The notes under the pieces were generated by a model. That model had not been told where the DNA came from. It did no database searches and saw only the letters and a program-made list of their open reading frames with translations. Of a stretch of 47,862 bases of DNA, positions 6,911-15,256 are shown piece by piece (the first letter of the stretch is position 1; the number at the start of each line of letters is the position of its first letter). The stretch lies in IMG/VR virus record IMGVR_UViG_3300046507_000176, positions 1-47,862 of that record. The stretch is one strand, 5' to 3'. Position numbers and translations under genes: made by a program. The stretch is from a virus.

Positions 6911-9159
6911 GGCCATCTGGCATCGGGCGAAAGCTCGGAGGCGACATAGAGAGTAACGGTCTGCTGCACGCCCAAGGCAATATAGCAGCGATGACCAAGA
7001 CGCACTGCATAGGGTATCTGGACAAGGACACAGGCGAGGAGTTCTACTTCGGCCCTGCTGTACCAAAAGGCCACCCAAAGTGGGACCCAATCATTGGGAA
7101 CCCAGCAGGCAGCGTGGAGGATGGCGTTAGGTTTGCCGAAGAGGCGGACACGCTGGTCTTCCATAATGGCATAGACTTCGACTATCGCGCTATGGAAAAG
7201 TTCCATGGTTTCGTTAGGCCGAAGCGCTCATGGGATACCTTCATCCTCGCCAAGTTGGTGTGGCCTGCGGAAGTCCTCCTCGGGCCAGACCTAGTGCGTG
7301 CCCGCCAAGGCAAGCTCCCCATGCAACTCCTCAAGTCTCACAGCTTGAAGGCATGGGGCTACCGGCTGGGCGAGCTCAAAGACGAATACCGAGGGGACTA
7401 CGACAAGTACCCTGAGGATGGCAACCCGGCAACTGATAAGCTCCGGTATGAGAAGCGCTGGGAAGAGTGGAACCCATACCTTGCGTCCTACATGATGCAG
7501 GACAACAGGCCCATGGTGAAGCTCTGGAAGCTCATCGAGAAGAGGCTTGGCTGGGTGGAGCCCGAGAAGGCAGACCTAGTGTGGCCTGAGTTCGTCATTG
7601 AGTATGAGCATGAAGCCGCCCACATCATTGCCGAGCAGGAAACCTTTGGGGTCAACTTCGATGTGGAGAAGGCCCGGAAGATGGAAGCCAAGCTCCTCAA
7701 CGAGAAGGCCCGCCTTAGCCGTACCCTTGAGGAAACATTCGGTTCATGGTGGCAGCCCGGCGATGAGGTCACCCCGAAGATTGAACGCAACGTCAAGCGA
7801 ACGGATTTGCCCAATGTCACCATCAGGCGTATCGGGAAGACCGGCAAAGAGCTCCAGCCATACGTGGGGCCACCCATGGAGCGTTATGCACCTGACGCCC
7901 CCTACACGCCAATCGAACGGCTCACCTTCAAGGCGTCATCGCGTGACCATCTGGGGATGCGGCTACAGGATGTCTATGGGTGGAAGCCCAAGAAGTTCGG
8001 CAAAGGCAAGGATGGCCAGCAGGGCAAACCTACCGTAGACGAAAGCGTCCTTGAGGAAATCCCTGAGGCTGTCCTTCCGAAAGAAGTGCGCAAGCTCATC
8101 CTAGATTTCTTCGTGGTCAACAAGACGCTAGGTATGCTTGGTGCGGGCTCAAAGGCTTGGCTCCATCTCGTTGACGATACCGGCAGATTGCATGGCCGCG
8201 TGGATACCAACGGGGCAGTCACAAGGCGAGGCACCCACGCCAACCCAAATCTAGGCCAGTGCCCAGCCGTACGCAAAGCCAAGGTGGTTCTCCCCGATGG
8301 CACCAAGACGGAGGTCATTCTGTATGACCTTGAGGGACGCTATGGCTACGAGTGCCGTGAGCTCTTCACCGCCGATGATGGGTGGGAGCAGACAGGTGTT
8401 GACGCCAGCGCCCTAGAGCTTATCGACCTCGGGCACTACCTTGTGCCGTACGATGAGGGGGCCTTCCGTGACCGCGTATGCGATCCGAAGAGAGACCCCC
8501 ACACGGAGCACGCTGAGCTAACGGGCCTAACCCGAGGCGATACCAAGACGGCCACCTACCTGTATATCTACGGTGGGTCTGCCTACAAGCTCTCCCTTGA
8601 CATCTCCATTGAGGATGACGAGCTGCCCGAGCTGCTTATCTACCGTGGGCTGCCCATGATGCTCCGCTCCTTGGCCAAGCGTTTCGATGACGACTTTGTG
8701 GCCAAGCTTGATGACCGGCAGAAAGCCAAGATAGTCAAGGCCCGCAAGATTATCCTCAGCTTTGAGGAGGGCATCACGGGCATCAAGGACCTCAAGGAGA
8801 ATGTCACGAAGGCAGCCGAGAAGGGATGGCTGCGGGGTATGGACGGCAGCCGCCTCCACGTCCGCAAGTCCCATGCTGCCCTCAACACGTTGCTCCAGTC
8901 GGCTGGCGCTATGACGTGCAAGCTGTGGATGGTGTTGACCCACCGCAAGCTCCGAGCTCGGGGGCTTACCAATGGAGTGGACTTCAAGCAAGTCCTCTGG
9001 GTCCACGATGAGCTCCAGTTTACCCACAAGCCGGGGCTGGCAGACGTAATCAAAGAGTGCGCCTACGAGGCAATCCGTGAGGCTGGCGAGATGCTGGGCC
9101 TTAGGGGTGTATATCGAGGTGACGCCAAGACTGGCGCTAACTGGGCGGAATGCCATTAG
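6907..9159 (+). CDS. DNA polymerase, T7 family A
   Basis: A 750-residue replicative polymerase (T7 gp5 is 704). The 3'-5' exonuclease domain starts with GGDIESNGLL (D13, E15) and includes VFHNGIDFDY and WGYRLGELKDEY. Polymerase motif A is GVDASALELIDLGHY (D499), motif B RGDTKTATYLYIYGG, motif C WVHDELQF (D701). These are the two metal-binding aspartates of family A. GTG 6907 is chosen because it overlaps the previous stop and places the exonuclease motif at residue 13; the frame is open further upstream without similarity to the family. Confidence 0.97.
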   Translation: MRPSGIGRKLGGDIESNGLLHAQGNIAAMTKTHCIGYLDKDTGEEFYFGPAVPKGHPKWDPIIGNPAGSVEDGVRFAEEADTLVFHNGIDFDYRAMEKFHGFVRPKRSWDTFILAKLVWPAEVLLGPDLVRARQGKLPMQLLKSHSLKAWGYRLGELKDEYRGDYDKYPEDGNPATDKLRYEKRWEEWNPYLASYMMQDNRPMVKLWKLIEKRLGWVEPEKADLVWPEFVIEYEHEAAHIIAEQETFGVNFDVEKARKMEAKLLNEKARLSRTLEETFGSWWQPGDEVTPKIERNVKRTDLPNVTIRRIGKTGKELQPYVGPPMERYAPDAPYTPIERLTFKASSRDHLGMRLQDVYGWKPKKFGKGKDGQQGKPTVDESVLEEIPEAVLPKEVRKLILDFFVVNKTLGMLGAGSKAWLHLVDDTGRLHGRVDTNGAVTRRGTHANPNLGQCPAVRKAKVVLPDGTKTEVILYDLEGRYGYECRELFTADDGWEQTGVDASALELIDLGHYLVPYDEGAFRDRVCDPKRDPHTEHAELTGLTRGDTKTATYLYIYGGSAYKLSLDISIEDDELPELLIYRGLPMMLRSLAKRFDDDFVAKLDDRQKAKIVKARKIILSFEEGITGIKDLKENVTKAAEKGWLRGMDGSRLHVRKSHAALNTLLQSAGAMTCKLWMVLTHRKLRARGLTNGVDFKQVLWVHDELQFTHKPGLADVIKECAYEAIREAGEMLGLRGVYRGDAKTGANWAECH

Positions 9160-9395
9160 TGCTATATCACGGCCCAATCCCAGAGATGACCTGGGAGGCA
9201 GCGCTCATGGCCCACCTTCAAGCCGGGCTACATGTTCAGGGCAACTTTGCTCGGGCCTATGCCGCTGAGGTGGCGCTCGCTGCCTCCCTCGGGTGGATAA
9301 CCACCGTTGACCCCAATGGCCAAGCATATGGCCGCGTCTGGCACATCACCGTGGCCGGGCTCACAGCTCTTAACAATAAGGAACTCATGAAGTGA
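9150..9395 (+). CDS. Hypothetical protein, 81 aa
   Basis: Starts at ATG 9150 inside the polymerase end, with GGGCGGA as ribosome site in the polymerase gene. The product is Ala-rich and helical in the middle (FARAYAAEVALAASLGWI), ending in a strand/turn region with LTALNNKELMK. It resembles a small winged-helix-like protein but I recognise no specific family. Its stop overlaps the next GTG start. Confidence 0.6.
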   Translation: MPLVLYHGPIPEMTWEAALMAHLQAGLHVQGNFARAYAAEVALAASLGWITTVDPNGQAYGRVWHITVAGLTALNNKELMK

Positions 9396-9628
9396 TTACG
9401 CTTCTGTATTGCCTTGTGCTCTACCTCATCCTCAGCACATCGGCTGCCATCATCGTTATGGCGGGCTATGAGGCTGAAGCTTTCAAGCCCGACCTAATGG
9501 ACCGCGTGATTGCCTTCTTGGTCATCCCGTGGGGCCTGCTTCTCGCCTTCCTTGACGGTGACAGCCCCATAGAGTTCTGGGCTGCATGCTGGCATATGGT
9601 CTGGCACGGTGAGTACATTGATGCCTGA
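9392..9628 (+). CDS. Small membrane protein, 78 aa
   Basis: Starts at GTG 9392 (GTGA overlap). Two membrane segments are visible: LLYCLVLYLILSTSAAIIVM near the N terminus and VIAFLVIPWGLLLAFL in the middle. A Trp-rich tail follows. It lies between replication genes; role unknown. Confidence 0.6.
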   Translation: MITLLYCLVLYLILSTSAAIIVMAGYEAEAFKPDLMDRVIAFLVIPWGLLLAFLDGDSPIEFWAACWHMVWHGEYIDA

Positions 9629-10487
9629 GGAGCTCACACTTCTCATTGACGCCGATGTGGTTGCCTTCACCGCTGCATCTGCCGCCCAGCACATCTATGA
9701 GGACAGCTTCGGGTACGTCCAGCCTTTTGCCAACAAGGTGGAAGGCGAGGCGATTGTAGACAACATGGTGTTGGGCTTGGAGCTTGCCTTCAAGTGCAGC
9801 CATATGCGTTTCATCCTGAGCGACCCCAAGGCCAACTGGCGGAATGACGTGTGGCCCGCCTACAAGTCCAACCGCAAGGACGGCATAAGGCCCCTCCTGC
9901 TGGACTACCTCAAGCAGTACATGCGGGACAAGTATCAGGCCGAGCATTGGGCCGAGCTTGAGGCCGACGATGTGCTGGGCATTCTGAACACGGAGCCTCA
10001 GGAGTACAGCGGTAAGCGCATCCTTGTTGGCCGCGATAAGGATTTCAAGACGATCCCCGGCTTGTACCACCGCCTGAAGGACTTCGATGTGAAAGGCAAT
10101 CCGGTGGTCCAAGAGATCACCGAATGGGAGGCCACACGCTTCCACATGTACCAGACCCTCAAGGGCGACATGACGGACGGCTATCCGGGCTGCCCAGGGA
10201 TTGGCGATAAGCGGGCCGAAGAGTTGCTAGACAATCCGGTACTGCTCAGAGCCACAGAGGGTGTGGTGACCAGAGGCCCCCGTAAAGGCGAGAGCACTCA
10301 GCGCTGGGTCTCAGAGCCGACCAAGGATTACTGGGCGATGATCGTCTCGCACTACCGCAAGGGTGGGCAGGGCGAGGAGGAGGCGCTGGTGACAGCACGC
10401 TTGGCCAACATCCTAAGGCATGACCAATACGACCGGGAGACCGGAGAGATCACGTTATGGACCCCCGACAGGTTGAGAGGCTTATAG
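9621..10487 (+). CDS. 5'-3' exonuclease (T7 gp6-like)
   Basis: A 288-residue FLAP/PIN-type nuclease (T7 gp6 about 300). It removes RNA primers and degrades host DNA. Metal-binding acidic residues are seen in LLIDADVVAF, ELEADDVLG and VGRDKDFKTIPG, then LKGDMTDGYPGCPGIGDKRAEELL, which contains the helix-hairpin-helix DNA-binding motif. ATG 9621 overlaps the previous gene by eight bases. Its 3' end is overlapped by an HNH endonuclease gene. Confidence 0.93.
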   Translation: MPEELTLLIDADVVAFTAASAAQHIYEDSFGYVQPFANKVEGEAIVDNMVLGLELAFKCSHMRFILSDPKANWRNDVWPAYKSNRKDGIRPLLLDYLKQYMRDKYQAEHWAELEADDVLGILNTEPQEYSGKRILVGRDKDFKTIPGLYHRLKDFDVKGNPVVQEITEWEATRFHMYQTLKGDMTDGYPGCPGIGDKRAEELLDNPVLLRATEGVVTRGPRKGESTQRWVSEPTKDYWAMIVSHYRKGGQGEEEALVTARLANILRHDQYDRETGEITLWTPDRLRGL

Positions 10488-10951
10488 CCGAACAGTTCCG
10501 CCTTGTGGGTGAGGATGTCATACGCATCAGTACGGGCAGGATAGTAGACCTCAAGTCGAGCCCACAGGGGTACAAGTGGGTCCGAATAGCCAACTCCGGT
10601 AGAACGTGCTGTGCATACCACCGCATCAAGTTCTTCCTCATCCACGGCTTCATGCCCGACAAGGTTGACCATAAAAGCCGGATCAGGGCCGACAACTCTA
10701 GGGACAACCTCAGAGCTGCAACAAGCAGTGAAAACTCCATTAACCGCCCACGAAGAACACGGCCGCTGCCCAAGGGCGTCTCCTATGATCAGAGCTGTAA
10801 GCGGCGGAAGCGCTACCTTGTGGCGTTTATGTTCCAGAGGAAGCGTCACTACGTCGGTAGGTACCTGACCGTGGAAGAGGCATCCAAAGCGGCTGAGGAT
10901 TTCATGAAGAAACATCACGGAGACTTCTATGTTAAACCTGAAGGTGATTAA
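10457..10951 (+). CDS. HNH homing endonuclease with AP2-like C-terminal domain
   Basis: A 164-residue protein. The HNH core runs from YHRIKFFLIHGF through KVDHKSRI to DNSRDNLRAATSSENSINR, matching the H..DH....N..NLR pattern of phage HNH endonucleases. The C-terminal 55 residues (KGVSYDQ..KRKRYLVAFMFQRKRHYVGRYLTVEEAS) look like the AP2 DNA-binding fold often joined to them. Such genes are selfish elements that nick DNA and spread between phages. It overlaps the exonuclease end by 31 bases and the next gene by 23, an unusually neat fit for an insertion. Confidence 0.9.
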   Translation: MDPRQVERLIAEQFRLVGEDVIRISTGRIVDLKSSPQGYKWVRIANSGRTCCAYHRIKFFLIHGFMPDKVDHKSRIRADNSRDNLRAATSSENSINRPRRTRPLPKGVSYDQSCKRRKRYLVAFMFQRKRHYVGRYLTVEEASKAAEDFMKKHHGDFYVKPEGD

Positions 10952-11486
10952 CATCTGGGGAGCGCCAGGGGTGGGTAAATCCACGGTGGCTACCGGGCTG
11001 TTTACACTTATGAAGATTAAGGGTCATAGCGTGGAGTACGTCTCCGAGTACGCAAAGGACCTGACATGGGGCAGGGACTGGATGGGTCTAGCCCACCAGC
11101 CCAGCATATTGGCTCATCAGGACTACAGGCTCTACCGCCTAAACAATCAGGTAGAGTGGGTGGTACTTGACAGCCCCCTCCCGATGCAGATTGCCTACAT
11201 GGGTGACGCTTGGGTAGGCATCGGGCTGGACCGTACGGCATGGGACCTCTTTGCCCGCTACGACAACTTCAACGTCCTCATAGAGCGGAGCGGCTTGTTC
11301 CCCTACGAGGAGGCTGGACGCAACCAGACCTCAGAGCAGGCCATGATGCTGGACAACGTGATAGACCACCTGTTCCACACGGCCATCCTTGATGATGAAG
11401 ACTTCTCGCTTGAAATGAAGTCCAGCTTTGAGGCCCCCCATAAGATTTACCAGTGGCTCATGGAAAGCGAACATGGAGCCGATTGA
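10929..11486 (+). CDS. P-loop ATPase/kinase-like protein
   Basis: A 185-residue protein beginning with VINIWGAPGVGKSTVATGLF, a textbook Walker A. WVVLDSPL is a likely Walker B. The overall order (P-loop, EYVSEYAKDL, ...DYRLYRL, DSPLPMQIAY, FNVLIERSGLFPYEEAGR) resembles the AAA_28/NadR-like kinase group found in phages next to nucleotide-metabolism genes. Substrate unknown; phosphorylation of a nucleotide or a cofactor such as nicotinamide riboside is possible. The R-rich lid with RSGLFPYEEAGRNQ fits a kinase. Located in the DNA-metabolism block. Confidence 0.75.
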   Translation: MLNLKVINIWGAPGVGKSTVATGLFTLMKIKGHSVEYVSEYAKDLTWGRDWMGLAHQPSILAHQDYRLYRLNNQVEWVVLDSPLPMQIAYMGDAWVGIGLDRTAWDLFARYDNFNVLIERSGLFPYEEAGRNQTSEQAMMLDNVIDHLFHTAILDDEDFSLEMKSSFEAPHKIYQWLMESEHGAD

Positions 11487-12000
11487 GGAGTGGATGACCG
11501 CCAAGAAGATAAGGGTGGGTGCCGCAGAGTTGATCTTTGAGGACCCCACATGGGCACAGGGCGATGGCTACTTTCACCCGGAGACCCATGAGGTTCCCAT
11601 GATGAAGGGCGATGAGTTGACCGCCGTGCCCAGCTACAAGATGCCATGTGACTTTCCACGGTGTCAATGCAGCATGGGTTCGGCTGAGAGGTGCAACAGG
11701 CCCAAGGGCACAGTGGAGGAGCAACAGGCCCTCCATGCGTTCCTCAACATGGCGTCGATGGCAGAGCGTACACCCGAAAGGGATATGGTCACACTGCCCA
11801 AGCATTACGCCCGATTCCCGATAGAGCCCATTCGCTTCATCTGCGAAAACAACCTGAACTTCTTTCAGGCCAACATCGTGAAGTACATCCTGCGATGGGA
11901 CGCCAAGAACGGGCTTGAGGATTTGCGGAAGGCCAAGCGCTATCTGGAGATGTTCATCAAGTTCGTCCAGAAGGACCCAGATTGGTGGAAAGCAGCTTGA
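11473..12000 (+). CDS. DUF3310-type protein
   Basis: A 175-residue protein. The C-terminal 60 residues, HYARFPIEPIRFICENNLNFFQANIVKYILRW and ..DLRKAKRYLEMFI, are the DUF3310 signature, sometimes annotated as nucleotide kinase or all-alpha NTP-PPase-like. The N-terminal part contains PCDFPRCQCSMGSAERC, a possible metal-binding cysteine cluster. ATG 11473 overlaps the previous gene and is preceded by GGAAAG. Role in nucleotide pool control is inferred from neighbours. Confidence 0.8.
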   Translation: MEPIEEWMTAKKIRVGAAELIFEDPTWAQGDGYFHPETHEVPMMKGDELTAVPSYKMPCDFPRCQCSMGSAERCNRPKGTVEEQQALHAFLNMASMAERTPERDMVTLPKHYARFPIEPIRFICENNLNFFQANIVKYILRWDAKNGLEDLRKAKRYLEMFIKFVQKDPDWWKAA

Positions 12001-12275
12001 TCGACAGGCCCACCAACCACGTCACCCAGCAGTTAGCCCTACGCCTACATCAGGCCGGGGCTCCATGCCCAGACCTCACGGAACAGCAGCTTGCTTACCT
12101 TGAGGCTCTCTTCCCGCCCCGATGCCTCAAGCCCAACGAGATGGTTGAAGACCACCTACGGTACGCCGGGAAGGTGGAACTCATCGCCATGCTTCGTGCC
12201 CAGCTTGAGGAGCGGACTGGCGGGGACGAGCATCTGGACCCAACCCTGATGCCCGCCGACTTGGCGAGCGCATAG
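11997..12275 (+). CDS. Hypothetical protein, about 92 aa
   Basis: I place the start at TTG 11997, which overlaps the previous stop (TTGA) after GGAAAG; GTG 11985 is an alternative. The product is helical with LRLHQAGAPCPDLTEQQLAYLEALFP and MVEDHLRYAGKVELIAMLRAQLEER. No motif recognised. It is the last gene before the virion block. Confidence 0.6.
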   Translation: MIDRPTNHVTQQLALRLHQAGAPCPDLTEQQLAYLEALFPPRCLKPNEMVEDHLRYAGKVELIAMLRAQLEERTGGDEHLDPTLMPADLASA

Positions 12276-12292
12276 GAGACAACACAACAAGC

Positions 12293-12514
12293 ATGTGCAT
12301 TGTGCCTAAATCGAACCCGCAGCAACAGCAGACGGTCCAACAAACTGTGCCATCCCCGGAGCCCACCGCTTCGGCATCCGCTGAGCCAACGCAGATTGGC
12401 AGCAAGAGGAAGGAAGAGGACCAGAACCTCTTTGGTGGCACACCGGACCTCCGCATTGATCGAACCACCCCGCCCGCCGTTACGGGTGCTGGCTCTGGGC
12501 TTTACCTAGCGTAG
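12293..12514 (+). CDS. T7 gp7.3-like small virion/tail protein
   Basis: A 73-residue, low-complexity, Gln/Pro/Ser-rich protein that begins MCIVPKSNPQ. T7 gp7.3 begins MCFSPKIKTP, is also low complexity and lies directly before the portal gene, where it acts in tail assembly and adsorption. Position, start and composition agree. A GGAGA ribosome site lies about 12 bases before ATG. The stop overlaps the portal GTG (TAGTG). Confidence 0.7.
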   Translation: MCIVPKSNPQQQQTVQQTVPSPEPTASASAEPTQIGSKRKEEDQNLFGGTPDLRIDRTTPPAVTGAGSGLYLA

Positions 12515-14226
12515 TGCCCTCCAAGATGGAAGAGGACGAATACGACCAGACCAATGAGTATAGCCTTGGCAAGGATTATTGCGCTGAGGATGCCTACCGG
12601 GACCTGACAACGCGCCGCCAGCCGGTGATTGACATGGGCAGGAAGATGGCCGAACTCACCATCCCTTCCGTCTTTCCTCCCGAAGGCTACCATACGGGCG
12701 ACCCCTTGCCCGGCAATAATCAGAGCCTTGGGTCTATCCTAGTGAACAACTTGGCGTCTGCCTTGATGTTCATGGCTTTCCCTCCCGGCCAGCCAATCAT
12801 GCGGTTTGAGCCGGTGGAGTACAAGCTTCAAGCCGATATCGACAAGGACCCCGACTTGTGGGCCGAGACGCAGCTAGCCCTTAGCCGCCTTGAGCTCAGC
12901 CATAGGAAGCGCTTTGCGGCCACCCCCATGCAGACAGCCTACACGGGCTACATGAAGGTGATGCTCGTAGCGGGTAACTGCCTGTGGAAGCAAGTCAAGC
13001 TCAATGAGCCCACCTACCATCTGCCCACCTGTTACGTGGTCAAGCGGTCCTCCGCTGGGTGGCCCCTGATGTGCATCCAGAAGGAATGCGTGTCGTTCAT
13101 GACCCTTGATGACGAGCATAAGGCTCAGCTCAAGGAGGTCATGGATGCCAAGGACTACGAGAACAAGAAGCCTTGGGAAGTCGAGGTGGATATCTACTCG
13201 TGCCTTAAGTACAAGCCGCCTCGCTCTGGGTCCAACTCTCAGGAGGGCTCATGGCTCTACTGGCAGGAAAGCCACGGGGTCATGCTTGAGGGCACCGAGG
13301 TGGAGACCGACATTGACGCTCCCGTTATGTGGCCCGGCTGGCTCATCCCTGTGTTCGGTAACGATTGGGGCCGTGGCTACTGCGAGGAGTACCAAGGTGA
13401 CCTGTTCACTATCGAGTCCCTTGCGTCCGCTCTGAATGATGGCGCGGCTGCCGCTGCATTGAGCCTGCTCTTTGTGCGACCCGGCCAGACCAGCATCAAG
13501 CAAGTGCGTGAGGCGCGAAACCTCAGCATCATGTCTGGGAGTGCCGAAGATGTCACCATGTTCCGCACGGAGAAGACCGGCGATTTCTCCTTTGTGGACA
13601 GCCGCGAGGAGAAGGTGGCCAAGCGCCTGGGCTCTGCGTTCCTGCTCAACAGCTCCATCCAGCGTAGTGGCGAGCGTGTCACCGCCGAAGAGTGGAAGCG
13701 TATGGGGCAAGAGCTCGATAAGGCTATGGGTGGTCTATACACCTCCACGGCTCAGGGCAATCAGCGCATCATCATTGTGAGGGCCGTACGCCTCCACGAA
13801 GAGGAGAGCAAGCAGCTCCCCAAGGTGCCTACCGATGTGGTCAACATTGAGGTAGTCACAGGGATTGATGCACTAGGCCAGACCACAGAGGCACAGGACC
13901 TAGAGGAGTTCGCTCAGGCTGGGCTCCAAGCTTTCCCCAAGACGTGGGAGACCAACGTGGATGGCCGGAACTACCTGACACGCTGGGCCGCTGCCAAGGG
14001 CATCAAGCCTGATGGCCTCATCAAGAAGCCCGAGCAGCTACAGCAAGAAGCCGCCCAGCAGCAACAGCAGGCCATGCAACAGGAGCTTATCTCCAAGGGC
14101 ACCGGGCCAGCCATCAAGGGTGTATCTGATGCTATCTCCCAGTCGGGTGGGGCTCAAGGTATCGACCCGCAACAATTGGCCCAGACCCTTCAGGCAGGCC
14201 AGCAGCAGCAACCACCTCAGCAATAA
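12514..14226 (+). CDS. Portal (head-tail connector), T7 gp8-like
   Basis: A 570-residue protein (T7 gp8 is 536) forming the dodecameric ring through which DNA enters and leaves the head. The N-terminal region has R-rich AYRDLTTRRQPVIDMGRKMAEL and LVNNLASALMFMAFPPGQP, typical of the T7-family portal. The C terminus is a Gln-rich low-complexity tail (QQEAAQQQQQAMQQ). GTG 12514 overlaps the previous stop; ATG 12526 is a second choice. Confidence 0.95.
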   Translation: MPSKMEEDEYDQTNEYSLGKDYCAEDAYRDLTTRRQPVIDMGRKMAELTIPSVFPPEGYHTGDPLPGNNQSLGSILVNNLASALMFMAFPPGQPIMRFEPVEYKLQADIDKDPDLWAETQLALSRLELSHRKRFAATPMQTAYTGYMKVMLVAGNCLWKQVKLNEPTYHLPTCYVVKRSSAGWPLMCIQKECVSFMTLDDEHKAQLKEVMDAKDYENKKPWEVEVDIYSCLKYKPPRSGSNSQEGSWLYWQESHGVMLEGTEVETDIDAPVMWPGWLIPVFGNDWGRGYCEEYQGDLFTIESLASALNDGAAAAALSLLFVRPGQTSIKQVREARNLSIMSGSAEDVTMFRTEKTGDFSFVDSREEKVAKRLGSAFLLNSSIQRSGERVTAEEWKRMGQELDKAMGGLYTSTAQGNQRIIIVRAVRLHEEESKQLPKVPTDVVNIEVVTGIDALGQTTEAQDLEEFAQAGLQAFPKTWETNVDGRNYLTRWAAAKGIKPDGLIKKPEQLQQEAAQQQQQAMQQELISKGTGPAIKGVSDAISQSGGAQGIDPQQLAQTLQAGQQQQPPQQ

Positions 14227-14244
14227 CCCAGAGTGGAGACCCAA

Positions 14245-15225
14245 GTGGAAGACAACACGACTACGAATGACCGCGTGTCGGTGGGCATTGAGGAAGATAC
14301 CTCCTCGGTATCCTTCGACGGCAAGGGCAATACGTCCGCGTCCAGCACCAGCGACAGCATGAACCAAGAGTTCAACCGGGAAGGTGAGGCATTGAGTCCA
14401 GCCGACTTGGCCGAATTGGAGGGCGATGACGCAGACCAGCCGGGAAAGCCCCAAGATGGTACGGATGGGGAGGAGGTGGATACCACCGCTGGTGACGACA
14501 AACCGGACACCGATGAGCCCGCCGCTGAGCTGCCTGAATGGGACCCTGCAAGCGAGGAGGTCTCAGCGGCCTACGATGGCAAGTACATCACCAAGGATGA
14601 AGGTGGTGCGGATGTCCTCAACTTCGAAGCATTCAACGAAGAGTTCGCCAAGGATCGCGGCGAGGGCAAGCGGGACCTCAATGCCGGAACCCGCAAGTTC
14701 CTCAAGGATCGCTTCGGCATCTCGGACAAGCTCATTGACTCCCACCTCGCTGGCGTCATTGCGCAGGAACAGCAGGCCCGAGACATCCTGCACAAGCAGT
14801 TTGCTGCCACCCCTGAGGAAGGCGAGAAGACCTTCAACGCCATGACCACCTGGGCGAAGGAGAACTTCACGCAGGCCCAGAAGGATCGCTACAACGCTGG
14901 CATGCGGGCGGGCGGGGAGGCAGCCTTGGAGCAGATTGAACTCCTCAAGACGCGCTACCTCACCAAGAACCCCAATGGCCTCGGCAAGCAGGAAAGCACC
15001 GAGCCGGGCAAGAAGCCGGGCATTGGGCTCCAGCGTCGGGCAGCATCCCCCCAGAAGAACGCCACCAGCGGCGAAACTTCAAGACAGATTTCGGTCCAAC
15101 CCTTCGCCAACGCAGAGGAGCACCGCATCGCCCAGAACGAGGCTTTGCGGCTCACCGGCAAGGAGCAGACCGAGAAGCTGGCCGAGGTGCGCAAGCGTCT
15201 CATCGCCAGTGACTTCTACAAGTAA
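14245..15225 (+). CDS. Scaffolding protein, T7 gp9-like
   Basis: A 326-residue acidic, low-complexity protein between portal and capsid, matching T7 gp9 (307). The N-terminal third is rich in Asp, Glu, Ser and Thr; the C-terminal third is basic and helical (KEQTEKLAEVRKRLIASDFYK), the part that binds capsid in the family. GTG 14245 has GGAG seven bases upstream; GTG 14233, four codons earlier, lacks one. The protein shapes the procapsid and leaves before DNA is packaged. Confidence 0.9.
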   Translation: MEDNTTTNDRVSVGIEEDTSSVSFDGKGNTSASSTSDSMNQEFNREGEALSPADLAELEGDDADQPGKPQDGTDGEEVDTTAGDDKPDTDEPAAELPEWDPASEEVSAAYDGKYITKDEGGADVLNFEAFNEEFAKDRGEGKRDLNAGTRKFLKDRFGISDKLIDSHLAGVIAQEQQARDILHKQFAATPEEGEKTFNAMTTWAKENFTQAQKDRYNAGMRAGGEAALEQIELLKTRYLTKNPNGLGKQESTEPGKKPGIGLQRRAASPQKNATSGETSRQISVQPFANAEEHRIAQNEALRLTGKEQTEKLAEVRKRLIASDFYK

Positions 15226-15256
15226 CCCTTAAAGCTCAACAAGAAGGAAACCTACT

